Source of the DNA: Limnomonas spitsbergensis
Taxonomy: Eukaryota > Chlorophyta > Chlorophyceae > Chlamydomonadales
Direction: 5' to 3'
Assembly: GCA_037349105.1 (NCBI GenBank)
Contig: JAYJMM010000025.1
Coordinates: forward strand, 620,001 to 684,000
DNA: 64,000 nucleotides
Shown: positions 42,711 to 56,400 of the stretch, piece after piece
Layout: every line of letters starts with the position of its first letter
Position numbering within the stretch: position 1 is the stretch's first letter
Made by a program: the position numbers and the translations under genes
Notes under the pieces: generated by a model
The model's database searches: none
What the model was told of the DNA's origin: nothing
The model's input: the letters and a program-made list of their open reading frames with translations, nothing else

Positions 42711-44924
42711 GGGAGCAGCATGCATGTGGAACGAAACACTCGTACGTCATCAACGCACGCTGAAGTAAATCGTCTAGGAATCACAGTATGTCTGGTTCAT
42801 GTCAGTCGGGACAGCTGCAAGGCGAACGTCGAGACGAACAATCATTCACCAGGATGCGTGGGAAATTGCGTGACCGACCCCAGCGCTCTCATGCACCCAA
42901 GCATGCGCGCATATAGCGTTGTGTCATTTGCTTCTGCACTCGCCTGCAAATGGCGTCGACCTTCAGCTTGGCGACTCGACGTCGTCTACAGTCCTTGTTT
43001 AAATCGTGGGGACTGTGGAGGGTGGGCTGAGGACGATGGCCGCAGCGCCTCGTGCCGTGCTTGTACGGCATCTTGCTTTCCAACTCGGATCGAAAATGTG
43101 ACCACCAGATCGAAAATGTGACAACCAGATCGAAATGTGACAACTCAGCTCCAAGTTCAGTTGGGAGAATCGCACTTACAATTCTCGCTTCAGGCTCACC
43201 TGCGACGCTGGTCAGTGGGTCCTTCGCAGCGCAGCTTCATTACTGAATTCATTGCCAAGCCGGACCCCTCACGTTCCATGGTATGAAGTGCGGCTTCATG
43301 CAACCTCGACTTCTCGTAGACCAGGCGTCTGCTGATCAGGCTAGGCAGCTATCTGGGTAGCATGGACACCTGGACACCCTTGGATTGACCCCCCATTCAA
43401 AACCTTGCATGTCATACATGTCACCCCATGCCTGTCCCTATTTCAGCCGACCCTTTTGACAAGTGGCCGGAACGTGATGTCAATGACGTTACTGTCAGGC
43501 AACGGATATCGGTACGAGCTGCTCTTCCACTAGGACAACTTGCGCGAGGTTTAGCCTAGCCTTGCATAGTGTAATATTGGGGCTGTTATGAGAAACTGCA
43601 GACACGGCACCGCACAGATTCCAAGTCAGACATGAGAGGAGGCAGGTCACAAAAGACAAGGAATAGTGGAAGCGGAAAAATGCAAACAGAGAAACATCAG
43701 CTAATGGGCAAAGGTATGTGGGCATACATGCATGCATGGAGACGGACTTGAAGGCAAGAGGCCATAATTTGTCACGACGTATGGGTGCACCGCACGTATG
43801 GGACTATGGGTGGCTTGTACCGCTTTTTGGTTTCGGATTTCATCTGTTTGTGGTACTTAGAAGATGCCTGGCTAATTCCAGGCATTCTTCTCTTCTTACT
43901 CAAGTAACATACCGAAGTTGAATCACCCTGCTATCTGTAAACTGTTCCGGGATTAACGTCCAACTGTGATATTTCGGCCTCTTATCAAGGCCAGGACACT
44001 GCACTAATAGGAGATCTCTAGTTTACACTACACTGATCCTATTTCTCCAAGACCACATCATTCAGTAATAGGCCCTGATCGTTACACTGATCGAATATCT
44101 CTAGTTAACCACTACACTTATTCGTGATCTCTAGCATCAGCTTCTCTACTCCATCCATCTCAGCTCTATCTCTCGATTATACCCTACACTGTGAGCTTCA
44201 ACAGTTCTATCTCTAGGTTATAATTCGACACTGTGAGCTGCTACCCAAGCCTTTCCTGGCTACCAAGTCGATTTACTGCACCAGCAGCCGATCCTCCTCA
44301 TCAGAGAGTCGCCTCTTCGGCTCCACCTTTCTCATCACTTCGGCTGGATCGACTCTCAAGTCCGTTCCACACCATTTCCTACTGTCAACAGTCGGCTTCA
44401 GTACAACTAGCCCCAGCAGGAACGAGTTCACTTCGCTACTTTTGTCAACAGTAAGAGAGGAATCATCAAAGGTTAGTGCAGTAACCCGAGGATTAGTCGA
44501 GGATAACCTGTCTGCCAGCAGTGTATCGCTCCTGCACACGCTAGTTAACCCCTATAAAGGGCACTTAGCACTCCAATAAGTGTCTTCTGTGCGCAGTGAA
44601 ACTTCATGTTCACTGCTGCCTCGTGACAAATTTTCAGCCTTTTGCTGGATACCACATATCCACAACAGGTGCCCTAGGAGCATGCCATGCATTTGAATCC
44701 TTGAGTACATGCATGTATGGGAAACCCAGAGAGTATGTATGCATGTGACCCTGGGTGTATGCCATGCATGGGAGACCTTCGGTGCATGCATGCATGGGTA
44801 AGGACGCATGGGCGAGTAGCTACAACCTGCAACGTATTGTTGTGTGCCTCGCTTCGATCCGTACTTGATTCAGTGTACATCAGACCAAATCTGTCAGGCT
44901 GCGTAACAGCCACCACTTGGTAGG
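42711..44924. other. No gene seen; short repeats
   Basis: GATCGAAAATGTGACNACCA is repeated three times at 43088-43140. TGTCAATGACGTTA at 43480-43493 matches the end of the 176-436 element. At 43980-44225 ATCTCTAGTTNACACTACAC-type units recur. At 44690-44800 CATGCATG words are dense. Nothing else supported. Confidence 0.4.
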
Positions 44925-45080
44925 CAATGGGGAATGGGGATCCAATCTGCACCCAGCCCTACTTGCCGTTGTCATGCCTAGACCTGTCAAGCCTAACCAG
45001 ATGTGTTTTTATGAACACAAGGGTGCCTAGCTCAAAGATACATGCACCCTGCTCGCATGTTCTGGAGGCTCTGCAGCAAA
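44925..45080 (-). mobile_element. Dispersed repeat family C, uninterrupted copy
   Basis: Inverted copy of 39340-39765 without the 229-bp insertion. GGTGCATGTATCTTTGAGCT is continuous here and defines the empty site. Confidence 0.7.
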
Positions 45081-46026
45081 TGGCTGCTCCTCCTTGATAA
45101 ATAAAGAAGTATCTGCGTACACTATGCTTCTATGATAGCGCTGTGCGTCGTGCGTAGTCGCTGCATTTTGAACAAGACAGCTGACAAAAGCATCAGACCT
45201 CACAGCAAGAAGGAGACCTATGCCTAGTGTTCCTCTTATTGCTACTCAGGATTCTTTTCTGTACACCAGAAGACTGCCGCCGCTGTAGATATATCCCGAT
45301 TCTCAGGATTTTTGCACCATATTTTCCATTACGGTACCGGTCCGCTTTGTTGATCGCAGAGTATCATTTCTTGGTGTCTACCGTATTGAACTTAAAGAGC
45401 CGTATCTTTTCCTGTGGACAACAATAAACCGTATACCGTACTGTCAGTCTCATTTCATTTTTCTTGCTTTTGGTGTCATTTGAAAAACGTAATTGAAGAT
45501 ATTGATTGTCACGAGCTGGCTTGCCCAGAATTTGTTTTAAACTAATTTTGGTTTCTCACTGAAAACCACTTAAACATTTGGTTTAAGTTAAAAAGGGCCG
45601 GAAGGAAGCACATGCCCTTCCCCTAGCAAACATAAACAACGTATTGTGTTATCTGAGCATCTGGAGCAGAAAATAACACCATGAAACAGCAGGAGGCGTA
45701 AGCAAAGACGCCGATGCTGCGCTAGTGCTTGCTAGAACTGATGGGAGGGACGGCACGCCTCCGCTCGGCGATAGTACCGATGGCGCTGGCAGCCAGATCG
45801 ATCACCTCATGGAAACGTGTGCAATATCACCCATAGCTATGGTTATAGACGATTTGCAAAGCCAAGCAAAGACAGGCTGCAAATGGCGCGAAACGCAAAT
45901 TTTCACACTTTTCCGTACAAATACGAATTTCTGTGATTATCACGAGTTGGTTCAGCCTGTTGAATGCTTAAATACGATTGTCAGCCGTGGTTTCAATTTC
46001 ACAAACCATAAGTGACACCAAATGAG

Positions 46027-46535
46027 ACTGACAGTACGGTAATCGGTTTCACTCGGCGTTTAATTAATTATTTATGGGGGTGCGCGAACACTATGCACAG
46101 TAAAAATAATTCAAGAATTCATGCTGCACGAACTTAGTTGTTACAGGCCAAAACACTATTTGAGGGGGTGCGCCGACTTATTTCGGTGCCAAATAAAGAA
46201 ATGTTGGCATAAGGCTACTGTCCATTATCTAGCAGCACTTTCTAGTAGGGCTGTTCAGTTCAGGGCAGTTGGCCTCTTCTTCTGTCGGAAAACACACGAC
46301 CAAGGCATGTAGTCGGCGCTCTTTGCAATACGCAAAGTTGGTTTGCTTGTACCTGCGCGGGTCTTTCTTAAGGAGATCGTAAGGGCTGCGCGCTCAGGAA
46401 GTAAAATTGCTTGCTGAAAATGGCTGATGCGCGTTAAATGCGCTGCGCGGACACATAGCTTATTTTGCTGCGTGGACGTTTTGCTAAAATATTCAAATCC
46501 GGGGTGCGTGAATCCTACCTGGTTCTACGGTACAT
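46027..46535. mobile_element. Second GGGGTGCGCG element, degraded
   Basis: It starts near TACGGTAATCGGTTTCACTC and ends near CCTGGTTCTACGGTA. Inside are TTAATTAATTATTTATGGGG + GTGCGCG, GGGGGTGCGCC and GCGCTGCGCGGAC. It is similar in style to 41281-41968, but the ends match less well. A further fragment (AAATCCAGGGTGCGCGAACT) is at about 27560. Confidence 0.45.
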
Positions 46536-47498
46536 GAAAACGCACGTGCACACATGCTAAGTGCATGGACTTCTTGACATGCCTAAACATCTTCATTTGA
46601 GGCTGGTGACCAACTGCACTTGCCACCATGGCTGCATGCTTGGTAAAGGACTGCACGACTTCATCTACGCATGGCTGTATGTATGGGCAAACTGCATGGA
46701 TCCCATGCAGCTTGCATGTCGTCATCAATCGGCATGCATGGGTTGCATGGAGGCAGGAGGAGGGCAGGAGGTAGCCATGCAATCTCATACATCTCCTCGA
46801 AGCATTCATAGATCTCCAAGGGCGCACACCTGTCTTTGTTTTTCATCTGATAAGGACACTGACGATGAGTGGTGTGGACTGAGGAAGTCCATCCTCCACG
46901 CCGGGGGAACATGCAAGGAAGCAGCCACTCGCAGGACCCACTCGTACATCCCGGATTGGTTAGGGGCATATCTGTTGCCCTGCCCTCTTGAAATAAACAT
47001 GAGAAAAGCCGTTGCTCTCATGAAATTGCTATTCATTTCTCAAACGCGATAGGGGTGCCCAACATGGTTGTGCATGATGATAAAAGGCACGTGTACCCTG
47101 TCGTCTTGGACCCTTGGCCTGTCTCTGCTGGCTCCCTCCATCACATGAGTACTTGTGTACGGCATACTTTTACGGGTCCTCGTTGTGGTCCCACAACCTA
47201 GCCCCCTACCAAGCAAGCATCACGACGCTAGCGCAATCCTATCCTTGAATTCGTAATCTCGTGTATACTACAGCCACGGTTCAAATTGGCCGGCGAGTAC
47301 CCACTTCTGCATTCATTTAGGAGAAAATTGACTAATGGACGACTGGCATCTGACTGACATGGACTGACACCGTCGACCCAGGCGCCACCGCTTAGCAGAT
47401 TTCAATTTGCATTATTTTTTAGTTATCATACGCCATCCCCGTCTAGCTTATCACCCATTGCTACTATCAGCCAGGCAGCAAATACCAGCACTGCAGCG
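46536..47498. other. Upstream region of gene P3, no gene seen
   Basis: Several ATG-started frames overlap on both strands at 46560-47050, but none has recognisable content. 47200-47498 would hold the P3 promoter and 5' UTR; I see no clear TATA box. Confidence 0.35.
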
Positions 47499-50400
47499 AT
47501 GCCGTTGACATCAACGTCGAGCCCATCGAAACCCGCAGCTGCTTTTGCTGCTTCCGCTTCATCTCAACGTCCACCAATCAGTTCGGGCGGCCCGCTAGGC
47601 GAGGCGATGAGGTCAGGGCCGTCTTCGTCGAGCATGTCAGCGTCTGCGCGGCAACGCAGTAGACGCGTTCCCTCAGGGGGCTCTTTTACCATGGCAGGGG
47701 GGCCTGGCAGCATTACCAGCCTACCCGACAATCATCGCGATGACTTGGAGGAGGCGTGGCATGCGCTGTGCGTCTCAAAAACGATTGCAGGTAGGATGCG
47801 AGCGGGGGGAGGTGCTATATGGCATGGCACATGGACATGCGCACATGGGCTCCATTCGAAGGATTCGGGACTGCCAGGTAGGTATGCATACAAAGTGCAT
47901 GTATAACAGGGGCAACACCACACTATGCAGGGCCATGCCATGCAAGAGGGCATGGTAGGTAGCTATGCATACAAAGTGCATGTATAACAGGGGCAACACC
48001 ACACTATGCAGGGCCATGCCATGCAAGAGGGCATGGTAGGTAGCTATGCATACAAAGTGCATGTATAACAGGGGCAACACCACACCATGCAGGGCCATGC
48101 CATGCAAGAGGGCATGACAGGTAGCTATGCATACAAAGTGCATGTATAACAGGGGCAACACCACACTATGCAGGGCCATGCCATGCAAGAGGGCATGGTA
48201 GGTAGCTATGCATACAAAGTGCATGTATAACAGGGGCAACACCACACTATGAAGGGCCATGCCATGCAAGAGGGCATGACAGGTAGCTATGCATACAAAG
48301 TGCATGTATAACAGGGGCAACACCACACTATGCAGGGCCATGCCATGCAAGAGGGCATGGTAGGTAGCTATGCATACAAAGTGCATGTATAACAGGGGCA
48401 ACACCACACCATGCAGGGCCATGCCATGCAAGAGGGCATGACAGGTAGCTATGCATACAAAGTGCATGTATAACAGGGGCAACACCACACTATGCAGGGC
48501 CATGCCATGCAAGAGGGCATGACAGGTAGCTATGCATACAAAGTGCATGTATAACAGGGGCAACACCACACTATGCAGGGCCATGCCATGCAAGAGGGCA
48601 TGGTAGGTAGCTATGCATACAAAGTGCATGTATAACAGGGACAACACCACACTATGCAGGGCCATGCCATGCAAGAGGGCATGGTAGGTAGCTATGCATA
48701 CAAAGTGCATGCGTAACAGGGGCAACACCACACTATGCAGGGCCATGCCATGCAAGAGGGCATGACAGGTAGCTATGCATACAAAGTGCATGTATAACAG
48801 GGGCAACACCACACCATGCAGGGCCATGCCATGCAAGAGGGCATGACAGGTAGCTATGCATACAAAGTGCATGTATAACAGGGGCAACACCACACTATGC
48901 AGGGCCATGCCATGCAAGAGGGCATGACAGGTAGCTATACATACAAAGTGCATGTATAACAGGGGCAACACCACACTATGCAGGGCCATGCCATGCAAGA
49001 GGGCATGACAGGTAGCTATGCATACAAAGTGCATGTATAACAGGGGCAACACCACACCATGCAGGGCCATGCCATGCAAGAGGGCATGACAGGTAGCTAT
49101 GCATACAAAGTGCATGTATAACAGGGGCAACACCACACCATGCAGGGCCATGCCATGCAAGAGGGCATGACAGGTAGCTATGCATACAAAGTGCATGTAT
49201 AACAGGGGCAACACCACACCATGCAGGGCCATGCCATGCAAGAGGGCATGACAGGTAGCTATGCATACAAAGTGCATGTATAACAGGGGCAACACCACAC
49301 TATGCAGGGCCATGCCATGCAAGAGGGCATGGTAGGTAGCTATGCATACAAAGTGCATGTGTAACAGGGGCAACACCACACTATGCAGGGCCATGCCATG
49401 CAAGAGGGCATGGTAGGTAGCTATGCATACAAAGTGCATGCGTAACAGGGGCAACACCTCACCATGCAGCGGGCTCTCCTGGTACACAAGTATCATGTGG
49501 TCAAACAGTAGTTGCGGGGGGAAATGGGGCAGCATGGTGGCGTGTGCAGTGACATGGCCTCCACTAACTAAAAGCCAGGTCGTTCTAAACACGGAAGTGT
49601 GGGGTAAACGGAATGGTGTGGACCCCAGGAAACAGTATGCTGGTTGACAGGTTTCCAGGGACATAGGACCGTAGGGCCATACAGGAGCATGGGTCCCACT
49701 AACTGACATCCAGGGAGTTCTAAACACAGAGCTGTATGGTAAACGGTGTGGTGCGGACAAAAGGGGCCAGTTTGATTGCTGGTGGACATGCTTCCAGGGA
49801 CATGGGCCTCTCTAACTGTTCACTACGCTGATCTGAACATGGAGCTGTATGGTAAACGGTACAGGATTCGGGACTAAACGGCTGTGTTTAAGGAAACCGT
49901 TAACCCTAAACTAGGCTGTACTAGGCAACCCTGCTGGGCATTGCAATGTCATGGGGGCACCCGGCGCCGTGCGATGGACATGCGTGATACATTTCGCAGC
50001 GATGAGCCTTTCGCATTCCAACACGATATTAGGCATGCAACGACGCGCCTTTGGTAGCCCGAAGCATGTTGGAGGCTTCAATGGCTTCCAAATGTGGGTC
50101 GTGCATGCGAGCTGCAAGCAGGGCTGTTTTCATTTTTTGCTAGCTGCAAGCATGCAACGACGTGCCTTTGGTAGCCCGAAGCATGTTGGAGGCTTCAATG
50201 GCTTCCAAATGTGGGTCGTGCATGCGAGCTGCAAGCAGGGCTGTTTTCATTTTTTGCTAGCTGCAAGCATGCAACGACGTGCCTTTGGTAGCCCGAAGCA
50301 TGTTGGAGGCTTCAATGGCTTCCAAATGTGGGTCGTGCATGCGAGCTGCAAGCAGGGCTGTTTTCATTTTTTGCTAGCTGCAAGCATGCAACGACGTGCC

Positions 50401-53400
50401 TTTGGTAGCCCGAAGCATGTTGGTGGCTTTAATGGTTTCCAAATGTGGGTCGTGCATGCCAGCTAAATTTCCAGTAGCGAAATTTTAGTAGCTGCAACCT
50501 TGCTGTTCTCATTATTGTTTGCGTTGCCCCGGTGTCGAATGACTCACTTTTTTGCATTGACCCGGTGTGTAAAGTATCGCAAATCAAGCATTTGGCAGCC
50601 TAAAGCATCTTGGAGGCTGTAATGGCTTCCAAATGTGCATCGTGCATGTCAGCTGCAAGCATGCAGTTCTCATTTTCTGCGAGCTGCAGGCATACTGCTC
50701 TTATTTTTTCTACCTGCAGGCATGCTGTTTCCATTTTTTTTGCATTGCCCCGGTGTGCAAATGATCATGTCTGCGAGTCATGGTTTTCGCCGGGGTGGGT
50801 TTTACATTCAACTTCACACAATTAACAGATGTGCCCGACAAACGCACTGGCATGTAACTGCCAACTGACAGCAGTGTAACTGCTGTTGATGGCCTGCCAA
50901 AAATAGATATCCCTTTTGTTCCCAACTGCCATAAGCTGCATAGTGCACAACGCATGCAGATATATAGGATGGGCTGCCACGGTGTAACTGCTTATCGGCA
51001 TTCAAAACATACTTGGCGGTTGAACTTCCTGATGTTGCTTGCGGAATGTGTGGCGTATGGGGATATGGTTTAGGGGATGTATGTGGTGTACGTACTAACT
51101 TCCATTTAAAACATACTTCACAGTTGAACGTTCCTGATGCCACATGCAAAATGTGTGACGCGTTTGGATCTGGTTAAGGCGGTCAATGCGGAGCAACTGC
51201 TAACTGACGCTCAAAGCATACTTAACTGTCCGAATTTTCTGATGCTGCACGCAGAATTTGATTCGTGACACATGCAACTCTGGGCAGGGCAGCTGATGCG
51301 GAGTAACTGTTAACTAACATTCAAAAACATACTGAAATAATGCACGTTCCTTTTATTACATGCAGTGTGTAACGTATGCGGATCTGGACATGGGGCTTAC
51401 GCAGTGTAACTTCTAACTTATATTCAAATTCATACTTAGCTGTTGGACATGTTGCTTCATGCAGAGTGTGTGACGTATGCGGATCTGGTCAAGGCGGCGG
51501 ATGCAGTGTTCGGGAGGTTTGGGAGATATAAGGATGCATACAAGTGAGTAATGGAAGGTGTGGGGGAGGTGTGGGAGATGTAAGGATGCATACAAGTGAG
51601 GAATGGAAGGTGTGGAATAGGGAAGTGTTCGGGAGGTTTGGAAGATATAAGGATGCATACAAGTGAGGAATGGAAGGTGTGGGGAGGTGTGGAAGAGGGA
51701 GGTGTTCGGGAGGTTTGGGAGATATAAGGATGCATACAAGTGAGGAATGGAAGGTGTGGGGGAGGTGTGGAAGAGGGAGGTGTTTGGGAGGTTTGGGAGA
51801 TATAAGGATGCATACAAGTGAGGAATGGAAGGTGTGGGGGAGGTGTGGAAGAGGGAGGTGTTTGGGAGGTTTGGGAGATATAAGGATGCATACAAGTGAG
51901 TAATGGAAGGTGTGGGGAGGTGTGGGAGAGGGAGGTGTTCGGGAGGTTTGGGAGATATAAGGATGCATACAAATGAGTAATGGAAGGTGTGGGGAGGTGT
52001 GGAAAAGGGAGGTGTTTAGTAGGTGTGGGAGATACAAGAATAACGAGGTGCACAACTGAGCCATTGGAGTGTAGGATGGGAAGGAATGGTATGTATGGAC
52101 TGTGAAGTGTGAAGGGAGTGTAGTGTTCAGGAGTTCAGGAACAGATGAGGATTTTGAAGAGTGACTTTGAGGAGTGTGAACGTGTAAGTGCCTAGGTGGG
52201 AGATGTGTGAATATTGGTGTAGATACCCACACGGTGTGTGTGGGTGTGGGTGGGGGGGGAATGCCTAGTGCCTAGTGGCCTACCTCCTCCTCTCTCGCTG
52301 TCCGGCATGACGCCGCCCCTCCGACCCCCAATTCCTCATCCTGTGCCCTCTACGCTATCCTCAACCCCCTCTACGCTATCCTCAACACCCTCTACGCTAT
52401 CCTCACCCCCCCCTGCTATCCTCAACCCCCTCTACGCTATCCTCAACCCCCATTACGCTACCCTCAACCCCCTCTACGCTATCCTCACCCCCCCCCCCCG
52501 TAATCTTGAACCCCCTCTACGCTATCCTCACCCCCCCCCACAATCTTGAACCCCCTCTGCGCTATCCCGACCCCCGTCTACGCTATCCTCACCCCCCCCC
52601 ACAATCTTGAACCCCCTCTGCGCTATCCCGACCCCCCTCTACGCTATCCTCACCCCCCCCTGCAATCTTGAACCCCCTCTGCGCTATCCTCAACCCCCTC
52701 TACGCTGTCATTACCCCCCCCCCGCAATCTTGACCCCCCTCTGCGCTATCCTCAACCCCTTCTACGCTATCCTCACCCCCCCCCGCAATCTCGAACCCCC
52801 TCTGCGCTATCCCGACCCCCCTCTACGCTATCCTCACCCCTCCCCGCAATCTTGAACCCCCTCTGCGCTATCCCGACCCCCCTCTACGCTGTCATTACCC
52901 CCCCCCGCTATCTTGAACCCTCTCTGCGCTATCATTAACCCCCTTGACCTTTCCTGTATGTTTCCAGGTTGTCTGACCTCAAGAGGGCAATGAGCCTTAT
53001 GGATCTCAACGCAGACGGCAGCCTTGGATAGTGAGTGAGAATAGTGTGGTGGGTAGTTTAAAAAGAGTAATGCACGTGTTCTTGCGGTGTGGCAGGGAGT
53101 GAATAGTTTGGTGAGGGGTTTGTTTAGAGGCGACATAAACAATGAGGATCATATGTGGGATGATAGTGGCATCAGGATCGGATTGGACGGCAGGATTGAC
53201 CCTGGGCAGAGTCGCTGGCAGTGTTGTTGCTGAGAGTGCTGGCTGAGTTGTACCTGGTTGGGCAGTCCCTAGCTGGGTCGCTGACTGTGCCCTTGGACAA
53301 GTTAGGGCGCCCCACAAAGCCGTCTTAGCCCTCTGTTCTGCTGCGTTTAGATATGGGGCTTCAACTTGATTACAGTAGGACCCCCTTGGATCTCAGGGTC

Positions 53401-56400
53401 CGACATAATCGATTTAGAAGATGTACATGTACAAACGTGTCGGCTTGCGGCCTAACGCCGACGCGTGGCCTAGAAAAACAGGCTGGCACTGGCCGGCGCC
53501 GATGCCAGGTTTCGGTGCCAATTTTTTCTGGCATCGGCGGCCGACTGGCGCCGAATTCCCTGATCCAGACCCCTCATTCTAACATTGGAATCCTTCCAGC
53601 TACTTCTCTGTTGCTCCTTACACGCCCACCCTCACTCGTCCCACTCTTTTCAGCTGTGAGTTCATCACCTTCATGACATCTCACATGATATGGGAGCTGC
53701 CAGATGGACCGTCAGCCGCAGCTCTGATCCAGGTATGAAGTTGTACCGTTTGGGTATGGATGGTGTGAGTAAAAGTATGAGGCATGCATTGGAGCCGCAT
53801 GCATTGGAGCCGCAAGATATTTTGTATGCCGGCTGCTGGTGTGATTAAGGTATGACTCAGTACCGTTAAGGGGAGGTGCAAGATAGTCAGGTGGCCGCAC
53901 AGCTGTGGTGACCAGGGTATATATTGTGGCAGTTGAGGTGTGAACAGTTGATGCATAAGTATGAAGGGTGGAGGTAAAGATCTGGGAGCGGTGAGATTAT
54001 CCAATTTTGGTTGCAGCTAAGGTTTAAATTGGGATTTTTTTGAACTGCGGGGCGGAGGTTCTGAACCCTGACGTGAGCACCGGAAGCCATGTACCCTGAA
54101 CCCTGAACCCTTCACCTTACACCCTAAACAAGAAACTCTGATCCTTGAACCCTTCACCTTACACCCCGAATCCAATGCATGTACTGCTTGCAGGGTTTAG
54201 GGTGAATCGCCGGTGAAGAAGGAACCCAACTCTTTTAAATTAGGGTGAAAGGTACCTCACCACCTTAAAAGCCCCTGGATGTGTATGATGGTTTTTCTTA
54301 CGTCGGATTTTCGTGCAGGGACGAGTTCTCCTCTGCTACAAACAGTCGAGCCTCTACACCTTGGCCACAAATCCTACACCCTGAAACCTGAACCAGAAGC
54401 TCTGAATTGTTTTGCCCGCAGAGCCGAAGCGCCCACCCCGGCCACAAACTAGTGGAGGAGAGGATCATGGTGAGTGAAGCGTTGGTAATTGAAGGGTGAC
54501 TATGGCGGGGGAGGAGCCCTGGTGCAGTAGGCCCTGCTACTGAGACATTGATCACAAACTAGTGGAGGAGAGGATCATGGTGAGTGAAGCGTTGGTTATT
54601 GAAGGGGTGACTATGGCGGGGGAGGGGCCCTGGTGCAGTACGCCCTGCTACTGAGACATTGATCACAAACTAGTGGAGGAGAGGATCATGGTGAGTGAAG
54701 CGTTGGTTATTGAAGGGGTGACTATGGCGGGGGAGGGGCCCTGGTGCAGTAGGCCCTGTTACTGAGACATTGATCACAAACTAGTGGAGGAGAGGATCAT
54801 GGTGAGTGAAGCGTTGGTTATTGAAGGGTGACTATGGCGGGGGAGGAGCCCTGGTGCAGTAGGCCCTGCTACTGAGACATTGATCACAAACTAGTGGAGG
54901 AGAGGATCATGGGGAGTGAAGCGTTGGTTATTGAAGGGGTGACTATGGCGGGGGAGGGGCCCTGGTGCAGTAGGCCCTGTTACTGAGACATTGATCACAA
55001 ACTAGTGGAGGAGAGGATCATGGTGAGTGAAGCGTTGGTTATTGAAGGGTGACTATGGCGGGGGAGGGGCCCTGGTGCAGTAGGCCCTGTTACTGAGACA
55101 TTGATCACAAACTAGTGGAGGAGAGGATCATGGGGAGTGAAGCGTTGGTTATTGAAGGGGTGACTACGGCGGGGGAGGGGCCCTGGTGCAGTAGGCCCTG
55201 CTACTGAGACATTGATCACAAACTAGTGGAGGAGAGGATCATGGTGAGTGAAGCGTTGGTTATTGAAGGGTGACTATGGCGGGGGAGGGGCCCTGGTGCA
55301 GTAGGCCCTGTTACTGAGACATTGATCACAAACTAGTGGAGGAGAGGATCATGGGGAGTGAAGCGTTGGTTATTGAAGGGTGACTATGGCGGGGGAGGGG
55401 CCCTGGTGCAGTAGGCCCTGTTACTGAGACATTGATCACAAACTAGTGGAGGAGAGGATCATGGGGAGTGAAGCGTTGGTTATTGAAGGGTGACTACGGC
55501 GGGGGAGGGGCCCTGGTGCAGTAGGCCCTGCTACTGAGACATTGATCACAAACTAGTGGAGGAGAGGATCATGGTGAGTGAAGCGTTGGTTATTGAAGGG
55601 TGACTATGGCGGGGGAGGGGCCCTGGTGCAGTACGCCCTGCTACTGAGACATTGATCACAAACTAGTGGAGGAGAGGATCATGGTGAGTGAAGCGTTGGT
55701 TATTGAAGGGGTGACTATGGCGGGGGCGGGGCCCTGGTGCAGTAGGCCCTGTTACTGAGACATTGATCACAAACTAGTGGAGGAGAGGATCATGGTGAGT
55801 GAAGCGTTGGTTATTGAAGGGTGACTATGGCGGGGGAGGAGCCCTGGTGCAGTAGGCCCTGCTACTGAGACATTGATCACAAACTAGTGGAGGAGAGGAT
55901 CATGGGGAGTGAAGCGTTGGTTATTGAAGGGGTGACTATGGCGGGGGAGGGGCCCTGGTGCAGTAGGCCCTGTTACTGAGACATTGATCACAAACCAGTG
56001 GAGGAGAGGATCATGGTGAGTGAAGCGTTGGTTATTGAAGGGTGACTATGGCGGGGGAGGGGCCCTGGTGCAGTAGGCCCTGTTACTGAGACATTGATCA
56101 CAAACTAGTGGAGGAGAGGATCATGGTGAGTGAAGCGTTGGTTATTGAAGGGTGACTATGGCGGGGGAGGGGCCCTGGTGCAGTAGGCCCTGTTACTGAG
56201 ACATTGATCACAAACTAGTGGAGGAGAGGATCATGGGGAGTGAAGCGTTGGTTATTGAAGGGGTGACTACGGCGGGGGAGGGGCCCTGGTGCAGTAGGCC
56301 CTGCTACTGAGACATTGATCACAAACTAGTGGAGGAGAGGATCATGGTGAGTGAAGCGTTGGTTATTGAAGGGTGACTATGGCGGGGGAGGGGCCCTGGT

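Noticed and set aside
47775..49760. 661-codon minus-strand frame
   Set aside because: It is a 27-codon repeat produced by the 81-bp array inside a P3 intron. Repeat length is a multiple of three, so stops are absent by construction.
50035..50466. Plus-strand frame with 39-residue repeats
   Set aside because: The 117-bp unit keeps it open; no splice border joins it to P3 in phase.
51413..52232. Minus-strand Pro/Ser/His-rich frames
   Set aside because: They are shadows of the repeated P3 exon 2 end on the plus strand.
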